Shown here: positions 6,112 through 13,217 of the stretch, one piece after another | How the letters are laid out: each line of letters starts with the position of its first letter | How positions within the stretch are numbered: the first letter of the stretch is position 1 | Assembly: GCA_947623705.1 (NCBI GenBank) | Contig: CANQHT010000026.1 | Coordinates: 1-13,433, forward strand | Origin: an uncultured Bacilli bacterium | GTDB lineage: Bacteria; Bacillota_I; Bacilli_A; RF39; UBA660 | DNA: 13,433 nucleotides | Reading direction: 5' to 3' | Position numbers and translations under genes: made by a program | Notes under the pieces: model-generated | What the model saw: the letters and a program-made list of their open reading frames with translations, nothing else | Told to the model about the DNA's origin: nothing | The model's database searches: none

Positions 6112-6128
6112 TTATTTAGTCGTTTTTT
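6100..6128 (+). terminator. Intrinsic terminator of the nuclease operon
   Basis: AAAAATGACTAA (6100-6111) pairs with TTAGTCGTTTTT (6116-6127), twelve pairs with one G-U, around the loop TTAT, and a T-run follows. The stop codon of the 80-residue gene forms the top of the stem. Confidence 0.85.
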
Positions 6129-6153
6129 AATTAACTTAATATAATTTAACATC

Positions 6154-6177
6154 AAAAAAGAGTCCAAATGAACTCTT
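6154..6177 (-). terminator. Intrinsic terminator of the cotJ operon
   Basis: On the minus strand AAGAGTTC (6170-6177) pairs with GGACTCTT (6158-6165), eight pairs with one G-U, around ATTT, followed by TTTTTT (down to 6154). It lies about 100 bases beyond the cotJC stop and faces the plus-strand terminator at 6100, so the two convergent operons are insulated. Confidence 0.8.
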
Positions 6178-6260
6178 CCTAATTAATTTCTTGTAAACAA
6201 TAGTTTACTATTAATTATCGACCTGACAAAGCTTATGCTTTCGGTATCTCCATATTATCA
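6178..6260 (-). other. Structured 3' region between cotJC and its terminator
   Basis: Two further hairpins can be drawn in the transcript downstream of cotJC. One has arms at 6181-6187 and 6210-6216 enclosing an inner stem 6193-6198/6203-6208 (GTAAAC/GTTTAC, 4-base loop). The other is AAAGC/GCTTT at 6228-6241 with an outer ACC/GGT (6221-6223, 6243-6245). With the terminator they make a three-hairpin string of about 100 bases. It may be a stabilising 3' UTR or a small RNA. I do not recognise a known RNA family. Confidence 0.35.
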
Positions 6261-6280
6261 TAATTATTTTATTTAATCAA

Positions 6281-6838
6281 TTAATATCCTTTACTTTTAT
6301 AATATTCATATAATTCTTTAAAACGATTAAAATGGACTACTTCTCTTTGTCTTAAGAATAAAAGGGGTGCTAAAACATCTTCATCATCGGTTAAATCAAT
6401 TAGATTTTCATAGACTGCTCTCGCCTTTTGTTCAGCTGCCATATCTTCCATTAAATCGGCGATTGGATCAGCAGTTACCGCAAAATAAGTAGCACTAAAA
6501 GGAACCCCAGAAGCATCTACAGGATAAATGCCTTTATTATGATCGGCATAATATGATGCAAGTCCAGCTTCTTCTAATTCTTTAAGTGTGGCATTTTTAG
6601 TAAGTTGATGCACCATTGTGCAAATCATTTCACAATGTCCTAATTCTTCTGTAGAAATATCATTTAGTAAGGCTTTTCCTTTATCATCAGGCATTGTAAA
6701 TTTTTGACTGAAATAACGCATAGCAGCTGCTAGTTCCCCATTCGCCCCACCAAATTGGGTTAGTAAATATTTGGCCATTCTTAAATCTTTTTTCGTAATA
6801 TTTACTGGATAATTAGTGTGCTTAACATATTTAAACAT
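6281..6838 (-). CDS. cotJC: CotJC spore-coat protein, manganese-catalase family
   Basis: This 185-residue protein is CotJC, a spore-coat component with the ferritin-like fold of manganese catalases. The expected dimetal ligands are visible: E35 (GGANGELAAAMRY), E65 and H68 (TEELGHCEM), E136 (AAEQKARAVYEN) and H169 (REVVHFNRF). The protein is near the usual length for CotJC, and all ligands seem present, so peroxide-degrading activity is plausible. AGGAGG lies eight bases before the ATG, within the end of the upstream coat gene, and the two genes overlap by eight bases. In Bacillus subtilis the cotJ operon is made in the mother cell under sigma-E. The presence of the pair suggests a spore-forming organism or descent from one, although relatives of CotJC also occur in non-spore-formers. 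Confidence 0.93.
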   Translation of the reverse strand: MFKYVKHTNYPVNITKKDLRMAKYLLTQFGGANGELAAAMRYFSQKFTMPDDKGKALLNDISTEELGHCEMICTMVHQLTKNATLKELEEAGLASYYADHNKGIYPVDASGVPFSATYFAVTADPIADLMEDMAAEQKARAVYENLIDLTDDEDVLAPLLFLRQREVVHFNRFKELYEYYKSKGY

Positions 6839-7307
6839 ACATATTGCCTCCTAAATCATCCCAACTCCAAGGACTATTAATCCAATCAAATTTATCACCT
6901 TTTACTTTAGTGACAGTAAGTGGGCCATAACTTTGCATATATTCTTTTTTAGCTTCTTTTTCTTCTTTAACTAAATCTTCAAATAATTTAACAACTTTGG
7001 TATCATCGGGATGTAAATCTAAATAAAGGTTTAAATCATTAATAGCAAAAGCATATTGCATTACATTATAAAGTTTGGCTTCTCTTTGATTTCTTGGCCG
7101 AATATTAATATAAGTTAAATTTTTATAAGGTTTATATTCATCTTTAAACATATTACCTCTTAAAAATCCTTCTTTAGCGGGTAAAATATTCGGTGTATTA
7201 CTTGCCATCATATCAAACTTATTATTATTCAAATTACTTTGATTACTTAATCCAGATAAATTTAAAAGTGCAAAATCTAAGTCCACATCGTTATTATCAA
7301 ATAACAT
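6831..7307 (-). CDS. cotJB: CotJA-CotJB fusion spore-coat protein
   Basis: This 158-residue protein joins two normally separate coat proteins. Residues about 47-76 (GFLRGNMFKDEYKPYKNLTY…) match the CotJA core pattern of a G-F-x-x-G-x-x-F start followed by a Y-K-P-Y segment. Residues about 78-150 are CotJB: MQYAFAINDLNLYLDLHPDD, then EYMQSYGPLT and the closing aromatic FDWINSPWSW. The first 46 residues are Asn/Ser-rich linker. GGAGGT lies eleven bases before the ATG. It overlaps cotJC by eight bases, so the A-B-C order of the classical operon is kept in two genes. CotJA is small and the match is by pattern, so that half is less certain than CotJB. Confidence 0.85.
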   Translation of the reverse strand: MLFDNNDVDLDFALLNLSGLSNQSNLNNNKFDMMASNTPNILPAKEGFLRGNMFKDEYKPYKNLTYINIRPRNQREAKLYNVMQYAFAINDLNLYLDLHPDDTKVVKLFEDLVKEEKEAKKEYMQSYGPLTVTKVKGDKFDWINSPWSWDDLGGNMYV

Positions 7308-7328
7308 AAAAAAATTACCTCCTACCTT

Positions 7329-7336
7329 AATGTATG
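7329..7336 (-). promoter_or_regulatory. Possible sigma-E-type -10 box before cotJ
   Basis: On the minus strand CATACATT matches the Bacillus sigma-E -10 consensus CATACANT exactly, and the B. subtilis cotJ operon is sigma-E dependent. No good -35 match (GTCATATT type) is seen 13-15 bases upstream, and the resulting leader would be only about 15 bases. A chance match is possible, and the operon could also be read from the upstream gene. Confidence 0.3.
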
Positions 7337-7366
7337 AGATAATTCATTTGTCTTAAGTGCTTTTGC

Positions 7367-7942
7367 CTAATTTAATGGCTCATATTCATATTTTTCTAAT
7401 AAATTTTCAAGTTCAGTTGCGGTTACTAAATTATCATTATCGCCATCTAAAATATTTTTTTCTAAGATATGGCCTTCATCAACATAGATAATTGCGGGTA
7501 CATTTTCTAAATCAGGTAAATCTAAACTTTTCTTAATAACTTTTAAATAATCTCTATTTTCATTCTTTAAATCCGTAACATCAACATAATAAAAGATATC
7601 ATTTATTTGGTATTTATCAATAACTCTTTTTAAAGTTTTTTCTAAATTATAATTACTTAAAGAATCTGTATAACTTAAAAAGATAAAATATGATGCGGGT
7701 GCTTCCATTATACTTTGAGATATTGATTCTAAATCAGTGGCTTCAACTGTCTTTGATGTAATCAAATAACTATTCATTATCTTCTCTTCTTTTTTAACAT
7801 TAACCCATTCAAAGATATATAACGCTAAAAGAATACCACCAACTAAAATAAGTAAAGCATAAACATAATTTTTGGGTTCAATATATTTTTCACTTGCTTT
7901 CGTATTACTACTTTTTTTATTTTTAACTGTACCCATCAACAT
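7367..7942 (-). CDS. Membrane-anchored thioredoxin-fold protein without CXXC
   Basis: This protein of about 191 residues has one N-terminal membrane helix (about 27-46, YVYALLILVGGILLALYIF) after a basic leader, so the main domain should lie outside the membrane. Residues about 65-190 follow a thioredoxin-like order: strand SYFIFLSYTDS, helix, strand DIFYYVDVTD, then VPAIIYVDEGHI with the cis-proline signature. The position of the CXXC is taken by SYTDS and the protein has no cysteine, so it cannot act as a disulfide oxidoreductase. Start choice is uncertain: ATGs at 7945, 7942 and 7936 share AGAAAGGG, and 7942 or 7936 give better spacing. It precedes cotJ by 59 bases on the same strand. I do not recognise a specific family. 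Confidence 0.7.
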   Translation of the reverse strand: MLMGTVKNKKSSNTKASEKYIEPKNYVYALLILVGGILLALYIFEWVNVKKEEKIMNSYLITSKTVEATDLESISQSIMEAPASYFIFLSYTDSLSNYNLEKTLKRVIDKYQINDIFYYVDVTDLKNENRDYLKVIKKSLDLPDLENVPAIIYVDEGHILEKNILDGDNDNLVTATELENLLEKYEYEPLN

Positions 7943-7960
7943 CATACCCTTTCTCTCTTT

Positions 7961-7989
7961 ATTTTAGCATACCCAAGATATTCTTGTAA
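7961..7989 (-). promoter_or_regulatory. Promoter of the thioredoxin-fold gene with palindrome in the spacer
   Basis: On the minus strand a -10 TAAAAT (7961-7966) with TGC in front is an extended -10, and a weak -35 TTACAA lies 17 bases upstream (7984-7989). The dyad CAAGA-ATA-TCTTG (7974-7986) falls in the spacer and overlaps the -35, a common place for a repressor site. The promoter sits directly after rpoD, for which I see no strong terminator. Confidence 0.5.
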
Positions 7990-8012
7990 ATCTTTATCTT
8001 TTTAGGTTGACA

Positions 8013-10268
8013 CTATTTGTCACAATATCTAACTCTTCTTCTAGCTTGCCCATTTAATTCAAAAACTTTCGTTAATTCTTCTTCTAAATTAATATTTAAC
8101 CTTGAACAATTTGCTAAAAATAATTTTTCAATTTTATAAGTTTCTTTAATACTTATTTTAAATATTTCGGATATTTTTTGATTAGAATAAAAACTACCTG
8201 CTAAAAGTAAACCAATAACAATTTCTTTTAAAGATAAGAATTCAACTAATTTATTAAATTCAGTACTTTTAATTAAATTGATATAAATAGCTATTGCTTG
8301 GACTATTTCTTCACTATTATTTTTAATTTCTTCGATTAAAACAAATTCCCCATCAAAATGGAATTTATCTTGTTCAATATAATAATTTAATTTTTTAATT
8401 GCACTATTATAATTTCGTTGTAATTTACTACTAGTCCAAGAAACAATACTACGATAATTTTGTAAATCATCACCCCATTGATATTTTAACGCTAATAACT
8501 CATCTACTTTTAAATAATTTAAATATTTGGCTAAAGCTTCTTTCGTTATACCTAAGTAACTAGCTAAACTTAAACGCATATTTTCTTGTTGTTTCTTAAT
8601 GGTATTTTTTAACATATTAATGGTTCGATAATAACGAGATGCCACTATTTTATCGGGAAAGAAATGATTAGCATAGAATGTATCATAATGTTCGCCAAAA
8701 CGAATTTTTAAAGCATCTTTTAACATATCTGGTAATTGTTCTACTAAAGGATCAACTATTTCTTTAGGAGCTTTAACACAATCATATAAATCTTTATAGA
8801 TTACTGGTTGTTGACCACCTTTAGATTTATCAGTTCTAATTTTAGGTTTACAAATTTCTCTTTCGGGAATACGCCGAATTGGTCTTTTAACATATCTTTC
8901 TTTTCTCGTTGCGGTTATTCCTAATTTTCTTATGGCATGAGCTTCAATTTGTCTTACCCTTTCACGCGTTAGTTTATGCATTTTCCCAACTTCTTCTAAA
9001 GTCTTTCGATCGCCATCAATTAAACCATAGCGTAAATTTAAGATACTTAATTCTCTTTCTGTTAATGTTGGGGTATTCTTAATTAAAAAGTTAATATCAT
9101 ATTTATTTAAGATTTCTTCTTCTTTAGAAGTATCTCCTTCGATAAAGTCCCCTAAAGTAGTATCTTCATCTTCCCCCACTGGCATATCTAATGATACGGG
9201 TTTTTCTTGTAATTTAATTAAATCTTCAACTTCCGCTACAGTTTTTTGCATTTCCATAGCTATTTCTTCCGCCGTAACTTCCCGATTATATTGTCTTTCT
9301 AATTTTTCTCTTACGCGCACCATTTTACTAATATTTTCATTTAAGTAAACTGGAATTCTAATCGCTGTACTTTCATCATAAATACCCCGACCAATTGCTT
9401 GTCTTATCCACCAAGAGGCATATGTTGAAAAACGAAAACCTTTTTGATAATCATATTTCTTTACGGCTTTCATTAAACCTTCATTACCCATTTGAATTAA
9501 ATCATCGAATTCTATTCCCCGATGAAGATATTTTTTAGAAATACTTACAACAAATCTTAAATTGCGCTCCGCTAAAATTTTTTCGGCTTCAATATCTCCC
9601 TTTTCAATTCTTTTAGCTAATTCAATTTCTTCATCTTTTGTTAGTAATGGTTCCGTGCCGATATAATGTAAATACATTTTTAATGAATCATCAGAATAAT
9701 AATCACTATCTTTTTTGGAAATAATGCGAATATTTTTAACTTGACAATACTTACGAATTAAATCTTCTAAATCACTATTTTTTGTAACTTTATAAAGGCG
9801 ATTTTTAACAATCATTTCTTTATTTTTAGTCACGATATAGTCTAAAGTTGTAACAAATACTGGTAAATTTAATAGAATTTGATATAATTCTTCATTAAAT
9901 ATATAGTCATTATTGTTAAGAAATATTTCTAAACCGGAAAAATTTTTATAAGCTGTATTATAAGATGTAACTTCGACAAAATTATTTTTAATATAATTAA
10001 TAATTAAGTTATTATTGGCACTTATATCAGCAACAAAACTTTCATCAGTTAATTCTTTATTAGTTAGATAATTATTTAAGTTAGCTTCTAATTTTTCAAG
10101 AAAATAATCTTTATAAGTTAAAAAATTTTCATAAGTTAAATCTTTGAAATCATTAAGTGTCATCGCTATAATTTTTTTAAATTCTTCATTAGTTAAATTT
10201 TGTTTGTTAGAATTCCATAACGGAATAAAATATTCTTTAAATTTTGCTAATAATTGTTCAATTTTCAT
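8013..10268 (-). CDS. rpoD: Primary-type (RpoD-like) sigma factor with long N- and C-terminal extensions
   Basis: This 751-residue protein contains a full sigma-70 core at about 193-455, probably the housekeeping sigma factor. Region 1.2 is at 193-224, region 2 at 232-303 (AERNLRFVVSISKKYL, FDDLIQMGNEGLMKAVKKYD, GFRFSTYASWWIRQAIGRG). Region 3 runs 308-350, the finger (PVSLDMPVGEDEDTTLGDF) 357-375, and region 4 401-450 (LTERELSILNLRYG, KLTRERVRQIEAHAIRKLG). A normal SigA ends about here and totals some 370-450 residues. This one has about 190 unfamiliar helical residues before and about 290 after the core. The tail seems to hold three weak region-4-like units (see findings). In region 2.4, RQAIGRGIYDESTAIRIP differs from the usual [18 protein letters not shown]. 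AGGT lies four bases before the ATG. A good promoter precedes it. Confidence 0.92.
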   Translation of the reverse strand: MKIEQLLAKFKEYFIPLWNSNKQNLTNEEFKKIIAMTLNDFKDLTYENFLTYKDYFLEKLEANLNNYLTNKELTDESFVADISANNNLIINYIKNNFVEVTSYNTAYKNFSGLEIFLNNNDYIFNEELYQILLNLPVFVTTLDYIVTKNKEMIVKNRLYKVTKNSDLEDLIRKYCQVKNIRIISKKDSDYYSDDSLKMYLHYIGTEPLLTKDEEIELAKRIEKGDIEAEKILAERNLRFVVSISKKYLHRGIEFDDLIQMGNEGLMKAVKKYDYQKGFRFSTYASWWIRQAIGRGIYDESTAIRIPVYLNENISKMVRVREKLERQYNREVTAEEIAMEMQKTVAEVEDLIKLQEKPVSLDMPVGEDEDTTLGDFIEGDTSKEEEILNKYDINFLIKNTPTLTERELSILNLRYGLIDGDRKTLEEVGKMHKLTRERVRQIEAHAIRKLGITATRKERYVKRPIRRIPEREICKPKIRTDKSKGGQQPVIYKDLYDCVKAPKEIVDPLVEQLPDMLKDALKIRFGEHYDTFYANHFFPDKIVASRYYRTINMLKNTIKKQQENMRLSLASYLGITKEALAKYLNYLKVDELLALKYQWGDDLQNYRSIVSWTSSKLQRNYNSAIKKLNYYIEQDKFHFDGEFVLIEEIKNNSEEIVQAIAIYINLIKSTEFNKLVEFLSLKEIVIGLLLAGSFYSNQKISEIFKISIKETYKIEKLFLANCSRLNINLEEELTKVFELNGQARRRVRYCDK

Positions 10269-10298
10269 TACTACCTACTTCCCCTAAAAAGCAAGATT

Positions 10299-10327
10299 AT
10301 TATAAATAATATTTGACATAAAATCAA
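10299..10327 (-). promoter_or_regulatory. Promoter of the sigma factor gene
   Basis: On the minus strand there is a -35 TTGATT (10322-10327), 17 bases, and a -10 TATAAT (10299-10304). It starts directly after the T-run of the ftsK terminator, so the sigma gene is transcribed separately from ftsK. Confidence 0.7.
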
Positions 10328-10330
10328 GAG

Positions 10331-10366
10331 AAAAAAGAAAGTAATTACTCTTCTTCATTACTTTCT
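10331..10366 (-). terminator. Intrinsic terminator of ftsK/spoIIIE
   Basis: On the minus strand AGAAAGTAAT (10357-10366) pairs with ATTACTTTCT (10336-10345) around an eleven-base loop, followed by Ts to 10331. The 5' arm is coding and the stop codon (10345-10347) lies at the start of the 3' arm. Confidence 0.75.
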
Positions 10367-12600
10367 AACTTAACTAATACTTCTCTTGGCTTAGAACCAT
10401 TTTGAGGACCTACTATACCCCGGGACTCTAATAAATCAACCATTCTCGCAGCCCGGTTAAATCCAAAACGGAATCTTCTTTGTAAAAGTGAAGCACTTAT
10501 TTTACCCGTAGATATTGCAAACTCGACTACTTCATCATACATTGGGTCATCATAACCATCTTCGCCATTACCACTACCACTTGCGGTATTACTTGAGGCC
10601 ACTGTCATATCTTCTGCATAACTCGCACTCATTTGTTTTGAGCAATATTTAATTAACCTCGCAATTTCTTCATCAGATATAAAGCAACCTTGAATTCTTT
10701 CGGGAATATTTTCACTCATTGGTTTATATAACATATCCCCGCGACCTAGTAGTTTTTCGGCCCCACTCATATCGAGAATAGTTCTTGAGTCAATACCACT
10801 TGCAACGGCAAAGGAAATACGGGACGGAATATTCGCTTTAACTACACCGGTAATTACATCCGTTGATGGTCTTTGGGTAGCTACGATTAAATGAATACCA
10901 GCCGCCCGAGCCATTTGAGTAATCCGCATAATTGAATCTTCAACTTCTTTAGATGCTACTAACATTAAATCTGCAAGTTCATCGATGATTACGACCCAAT
11001 AAGCCATTTTTGGTAAAGGACTTTCGGGATGTTTTTTATTTTCTTTTTCAATTTGTTCATTGTATTCGCTAATCTTTTTAACGCCTTTATCCGCAAAAAT
11101 ATCGTATCTTTTTTCCATTTCCCTAACAACATTTTGAAGCATTATAGAGGCTTTCTTTGGATCATTTACAACAGGACAATATAAATGGGGTGTCCCATTA
11201 TAATTTGTAAGTTCAACTTTTTTCGGGTCAACCATAATAAGTTTTACTTCACTTGGTGTATAATTCATTAAAATAGAACAAATGATGGAATTAATACAAA
11301 CTGATTTACCACTACCAGTAGAACCGGCAACTAAAAGGTGTGGTGTCTTGGCAAGGTCGGTAACAATTGGTTTACCCATTAAATTCTTACCTAAAGTAAT
11401 CATAATATCATATTTATTTTTATTACTTAAATTAGCCTCTAAAATTTCTCTAAATGGTACGGCACTAATTGTTTCGTTAGGTATTTCAATACCGATAGTA
11501 CTTTTACCCGGAATTGGCGCTTGAATCCGCACATCTTTCGCCGCTAAAGCCAGAGCAATTTCTTTATTAATCGATAAAATACGACTTACCTTAGTTCCGG
11601 CAGGAACAACTAATTCAAATTGGGTTACGGCAGGTCCGATATGGGTTTCTACTACTTTACCACTAATTTGGAAGTCCGCTAAAACTTTTTCTAATATTTC
11701 TTTATTCTTTAAAATAAAGGCATCATTAGTATTCTTTGTTTGTTTTTTAACTTCATTTAAAATACTAATTGGTGGAAGTTTATAAGGTCCACTAGGTCTT
11801 GACCCATCAACAATTTCCGCTTCCACTTCTTCTTTAACTTCTTCTTTTGCTTCAGTATAATGATTACTCTTAACTTCATCTAAACTAGAAATGACAATCT
11901 TTTCGTTTTTCACAGGTTCCGTGGCTATTTCTTCACTAATTGTGGCCAGTGATACCTCATCATCATCTTCTTCATCAGAATCTTTATCTCGCTCTTCTCT
12001 ACTATACTCTTTATTCTTCTTAACAAAAGATTTAATCTTATCTACAACATCACTAACTGTAATATCTAACATCATAATAACACCAACAATACCAATAACC
12101 ACTAAAACTACAATAGTTCCCGTTCTGGCAAACAAAAAATATAATGCACTAATACATAAAGCTCCAATTAATCCTCCACCAATAGCAATTGTTGTATTAC
12201 CCGTATTAAGGACGGAATTGGCGGCATCAATCGTATTTATCCGGTCCATAAATTCTTCAAAAGTAATCTTAATTATTTCTGAAGGACTACCCGTTTTATC
12301 TAAAAAAGTAAAATGACTTGCTACTAAAATAACGATCATTACAAGATAAAAACCAATCAGTTTAGCGGAGAAAAACTTCGGCATTTTTCTTTTTAAAAGC
12401 ATAAACATACCAACTAAAAGAATATAAATAACAAAGACAATCCACCAGGAACCAAGTAAAAACATGGCAAATTCTTTGATTAAAGTCCCAATGTAACCAA
12501 AACCAAAGCCAATAATGCCAATTAAAATGAGAATTAAACCGGTAAGTTCAACACTCATTCCTGTAGAACTAGATTCTTTGGATTTTTTTCTCTTTGCCAT
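10345..12600 (-). CDS. ftsK: FtsK/SpoIIIE-family DNA translocase
   Basis: This 751-residue protein is a septal DNA translocase that pumps chromosomal DNA at division or sporulation. Four to five membrane segments occupy about 15-180. An acidic linker (about 196-265) includes a dense Asp/Glu run. The alpha/beta domains cover about 280-420. The motor has Walker A AGSTGSGKS (425-433), Walker B VVIIDELADLM (536-546), MARAAGIHLIVATQRP (563-578) and LLGRGDML (617-624). The C-terminal gamma winged helix (about 686-746) keeps RRFRFGFNRAARMVDLLE, the part that reads polar KOPS/SRS DNA sites. Length and domain order match SpoIIIE-type proteins. I start at the ATG at 12600, with GGTGAT just upstream; a GTG four codons earlier (12612) is in frame but overlaps that site. 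It has its own promoter and terminator and diverges from trmL. Confidence 0.96.
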   Translation of the reverse strand: MAKRKKSKESSSTGMSVELTGLILILIGIIGFGFGYIGTLIKEFAMFLLGSWWIVFVIYILLVGMFMLLKRKMPKFFSAKLIGFYLVMIVILVASHFTFLDKTGSPSEIIKITFEEFMDRINTIDAANSVLNTGNTTIAIGGGLIGALCISALYFLFARTGTIVVLVVIGIVGVIMMLDITVSDVVDKIKSFVKKNKEYSREERDKDSDEEDDDEVSLATISEEIATEPVKNEKIVISSLDEVKSNHYTEAKEEVKEEVEAEIVDGSRPSGPYKLPPISILNEVKKQTKNTNDAFILKNKEILEKVLADFQISGKVVETHIGPAVTQFELVVPAGTKVSRILSINKEIALALAAKDVRIQAPIPGKSTIGIEIPNETISAVPFREILEANLSNKNKYDIMITLGKNLMGKPIVTDLAKTPHLLVAGSTGSGKSVCINSIICSILMNYTPSEVKLIMVDPKKVELTNYNGTPHLYCPVVNDPKKASIMLQNVVREMEKRYDIFADKGVKKISEYNEQIEKENKKHPESPLPKMAYWVVIIDELADLMLVASKEVEDSIMRITQMARAAGIHLIVATQRPSTDVITGVVKANIPSRISFAVASGIDSRTILDMSGAEKLLGRGDMLYKPMSENIPERIQGCFISDEEIARLIKYCSKQMSASYAEDMTVASSNTASGSGNGEDGYDDPMYDEVVEFAISTGKISASLLQRRFRFGFNRAARMVDLLESRGIVGPQNGSKPREVLVKLESNEEE

Positions 12601-12616
12601 TACTATCACCACTTTA

Positions 12617-12645
12617 ATTATAAACTAAATCTTAAATTTTGACAA
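12617..12645 (-). promoter_or_regulatory. Promoter of ftsK/spoIIIE
   Basis: On the minus strand there is a -35 TTGTCA (12640-12645), 17 bases, and a -10 TATAAT (12617-12622). Its -35 overlaps the -35 of the trmL promoter on the other strand by five bases. Confidence 0.8.
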
Positions 12646-12667
12646 TTAATTCTAGTTTTTATATAAT
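12639..12667 (+). promoter_or_regulatory. Consensus promoter of trmL
   Basis: TTGACA (12639-12644), a 17-base spacer and TATAAT (12662-12667) make a perfect sigma-A consensus promoter. The transcript should start about 17-18 bases before the ATG at 12692, leaving only GAGG as the ribosome site. Confidence 0.85.
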
Positions 12668-12691
12668 TATTTTTGAAACGAGGTTAGATTT

Positions 12692-13204
12692 ATGCTAAAT
12701 GTTGTCTTATTTGAACCAGAAATACCCACTAATACGGGAAATATTATGCGAACTTGTATTGCTACTCATACCCACTTACATTTAATTAAACCTTTAGGTT
12801 TTAGTTTAGATGATAAATATGTAAGAAGAAGTGGCGTAAATTATATCGATAAATGTGAATATACTGTCTATGAAAATATTGATGAATTTTTTGAGAAAAA
12901 CCAAGGTGAATACTATTTTTTAACAAGATATGGCCATAAACCACACACTTCTTTTGATTATAGTGATACCTCTAAAAATATCTATTTCTTTTTTGGTAAA
13001 GAATCAACAGGCATACCTCCTAAAATATTGAAACCATATATTGATAGATGCTTAAGAATCCCTATGACTAGTGATGTCAGAGCTTTAAATCTATCTAATA
13101 CGGTCGCTATTGTTATCTATGAAGCCTTAAGACAACAAAATTATCCTAATTTATTATTTGATGAACCTCATAAATCTAAAAACTTTATTGAAGAAAGCGA
13201 TTAA
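12692..13204 (+). CDS. trmL: tRNA (cytidine/uridine-34 2'-O)-methyltransferase TrmL
   Basis: This 170-residue protein is a minimal SPOUT (SpoU/TrmH class) methyltransferase that 2'-O-methylates the wobble base of leucine tRNAs using S-adenosylmethionine. Motif 1 is EPEIPTNTGNIMRTC (8-22) with N14 and the catalytic R20. The substrate-side LIKPLGFSLDDKYVRRSG spans 31-48. Motif 2 FFGKESTGIP (100-109) and motif 3 RIPMTSDVRALNLSNTVAI (122-140) build the knotted SAM site. In motif 3, Ala stands where most TrmL proteins have Ser (R-S-L-N-L-S-N). The length matches TrmL, with no extra tRNA-binding domain. The start ATG has GAGG eight bases upstream. It is a single gene, divergent from ftsK, in front of a convergent gene on the other strand. 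Confidence 0.95.
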   Translation: MLNVVLFEPEIPTNTGNIMRTCIATHTHLHLIKPLGFSLDDKYVRRSGVNYIDKCEYTVYENIDEFFEKNQGEYYFLTRYGHKPHTSFDYSDTSKNIYFFFGKESTGIPPKILKPYIDRCLRIPMTSDVRALNLSNTVAIVIYEALRQQNYPNLLFDEPHKSKNFIEESD

Positions 13205-13217
13205 TGAGGCATTTTTA

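Noticed and set aside
8008..8022. TGACA/TGTCA hairpin at the end of the sigma factor gene, as terminator
   Set aside because: Only five pairs and no T-run follows on the minus strand.
11891..12316. Plus-strand open frame of 141 codons inside ftsK/spoIIIE
   Set aside because: It mirrors the acidic linker and membrane codons of the translocase; Ser/Ile/Thr-rich composition with no domain pattern.
12601..12612. GTG start four codons upstream of the translocase ATG
   Set aside because: The GGTGAT ribosome site for the ATG lies within these codons, and nothing suitable precedes the GTG.
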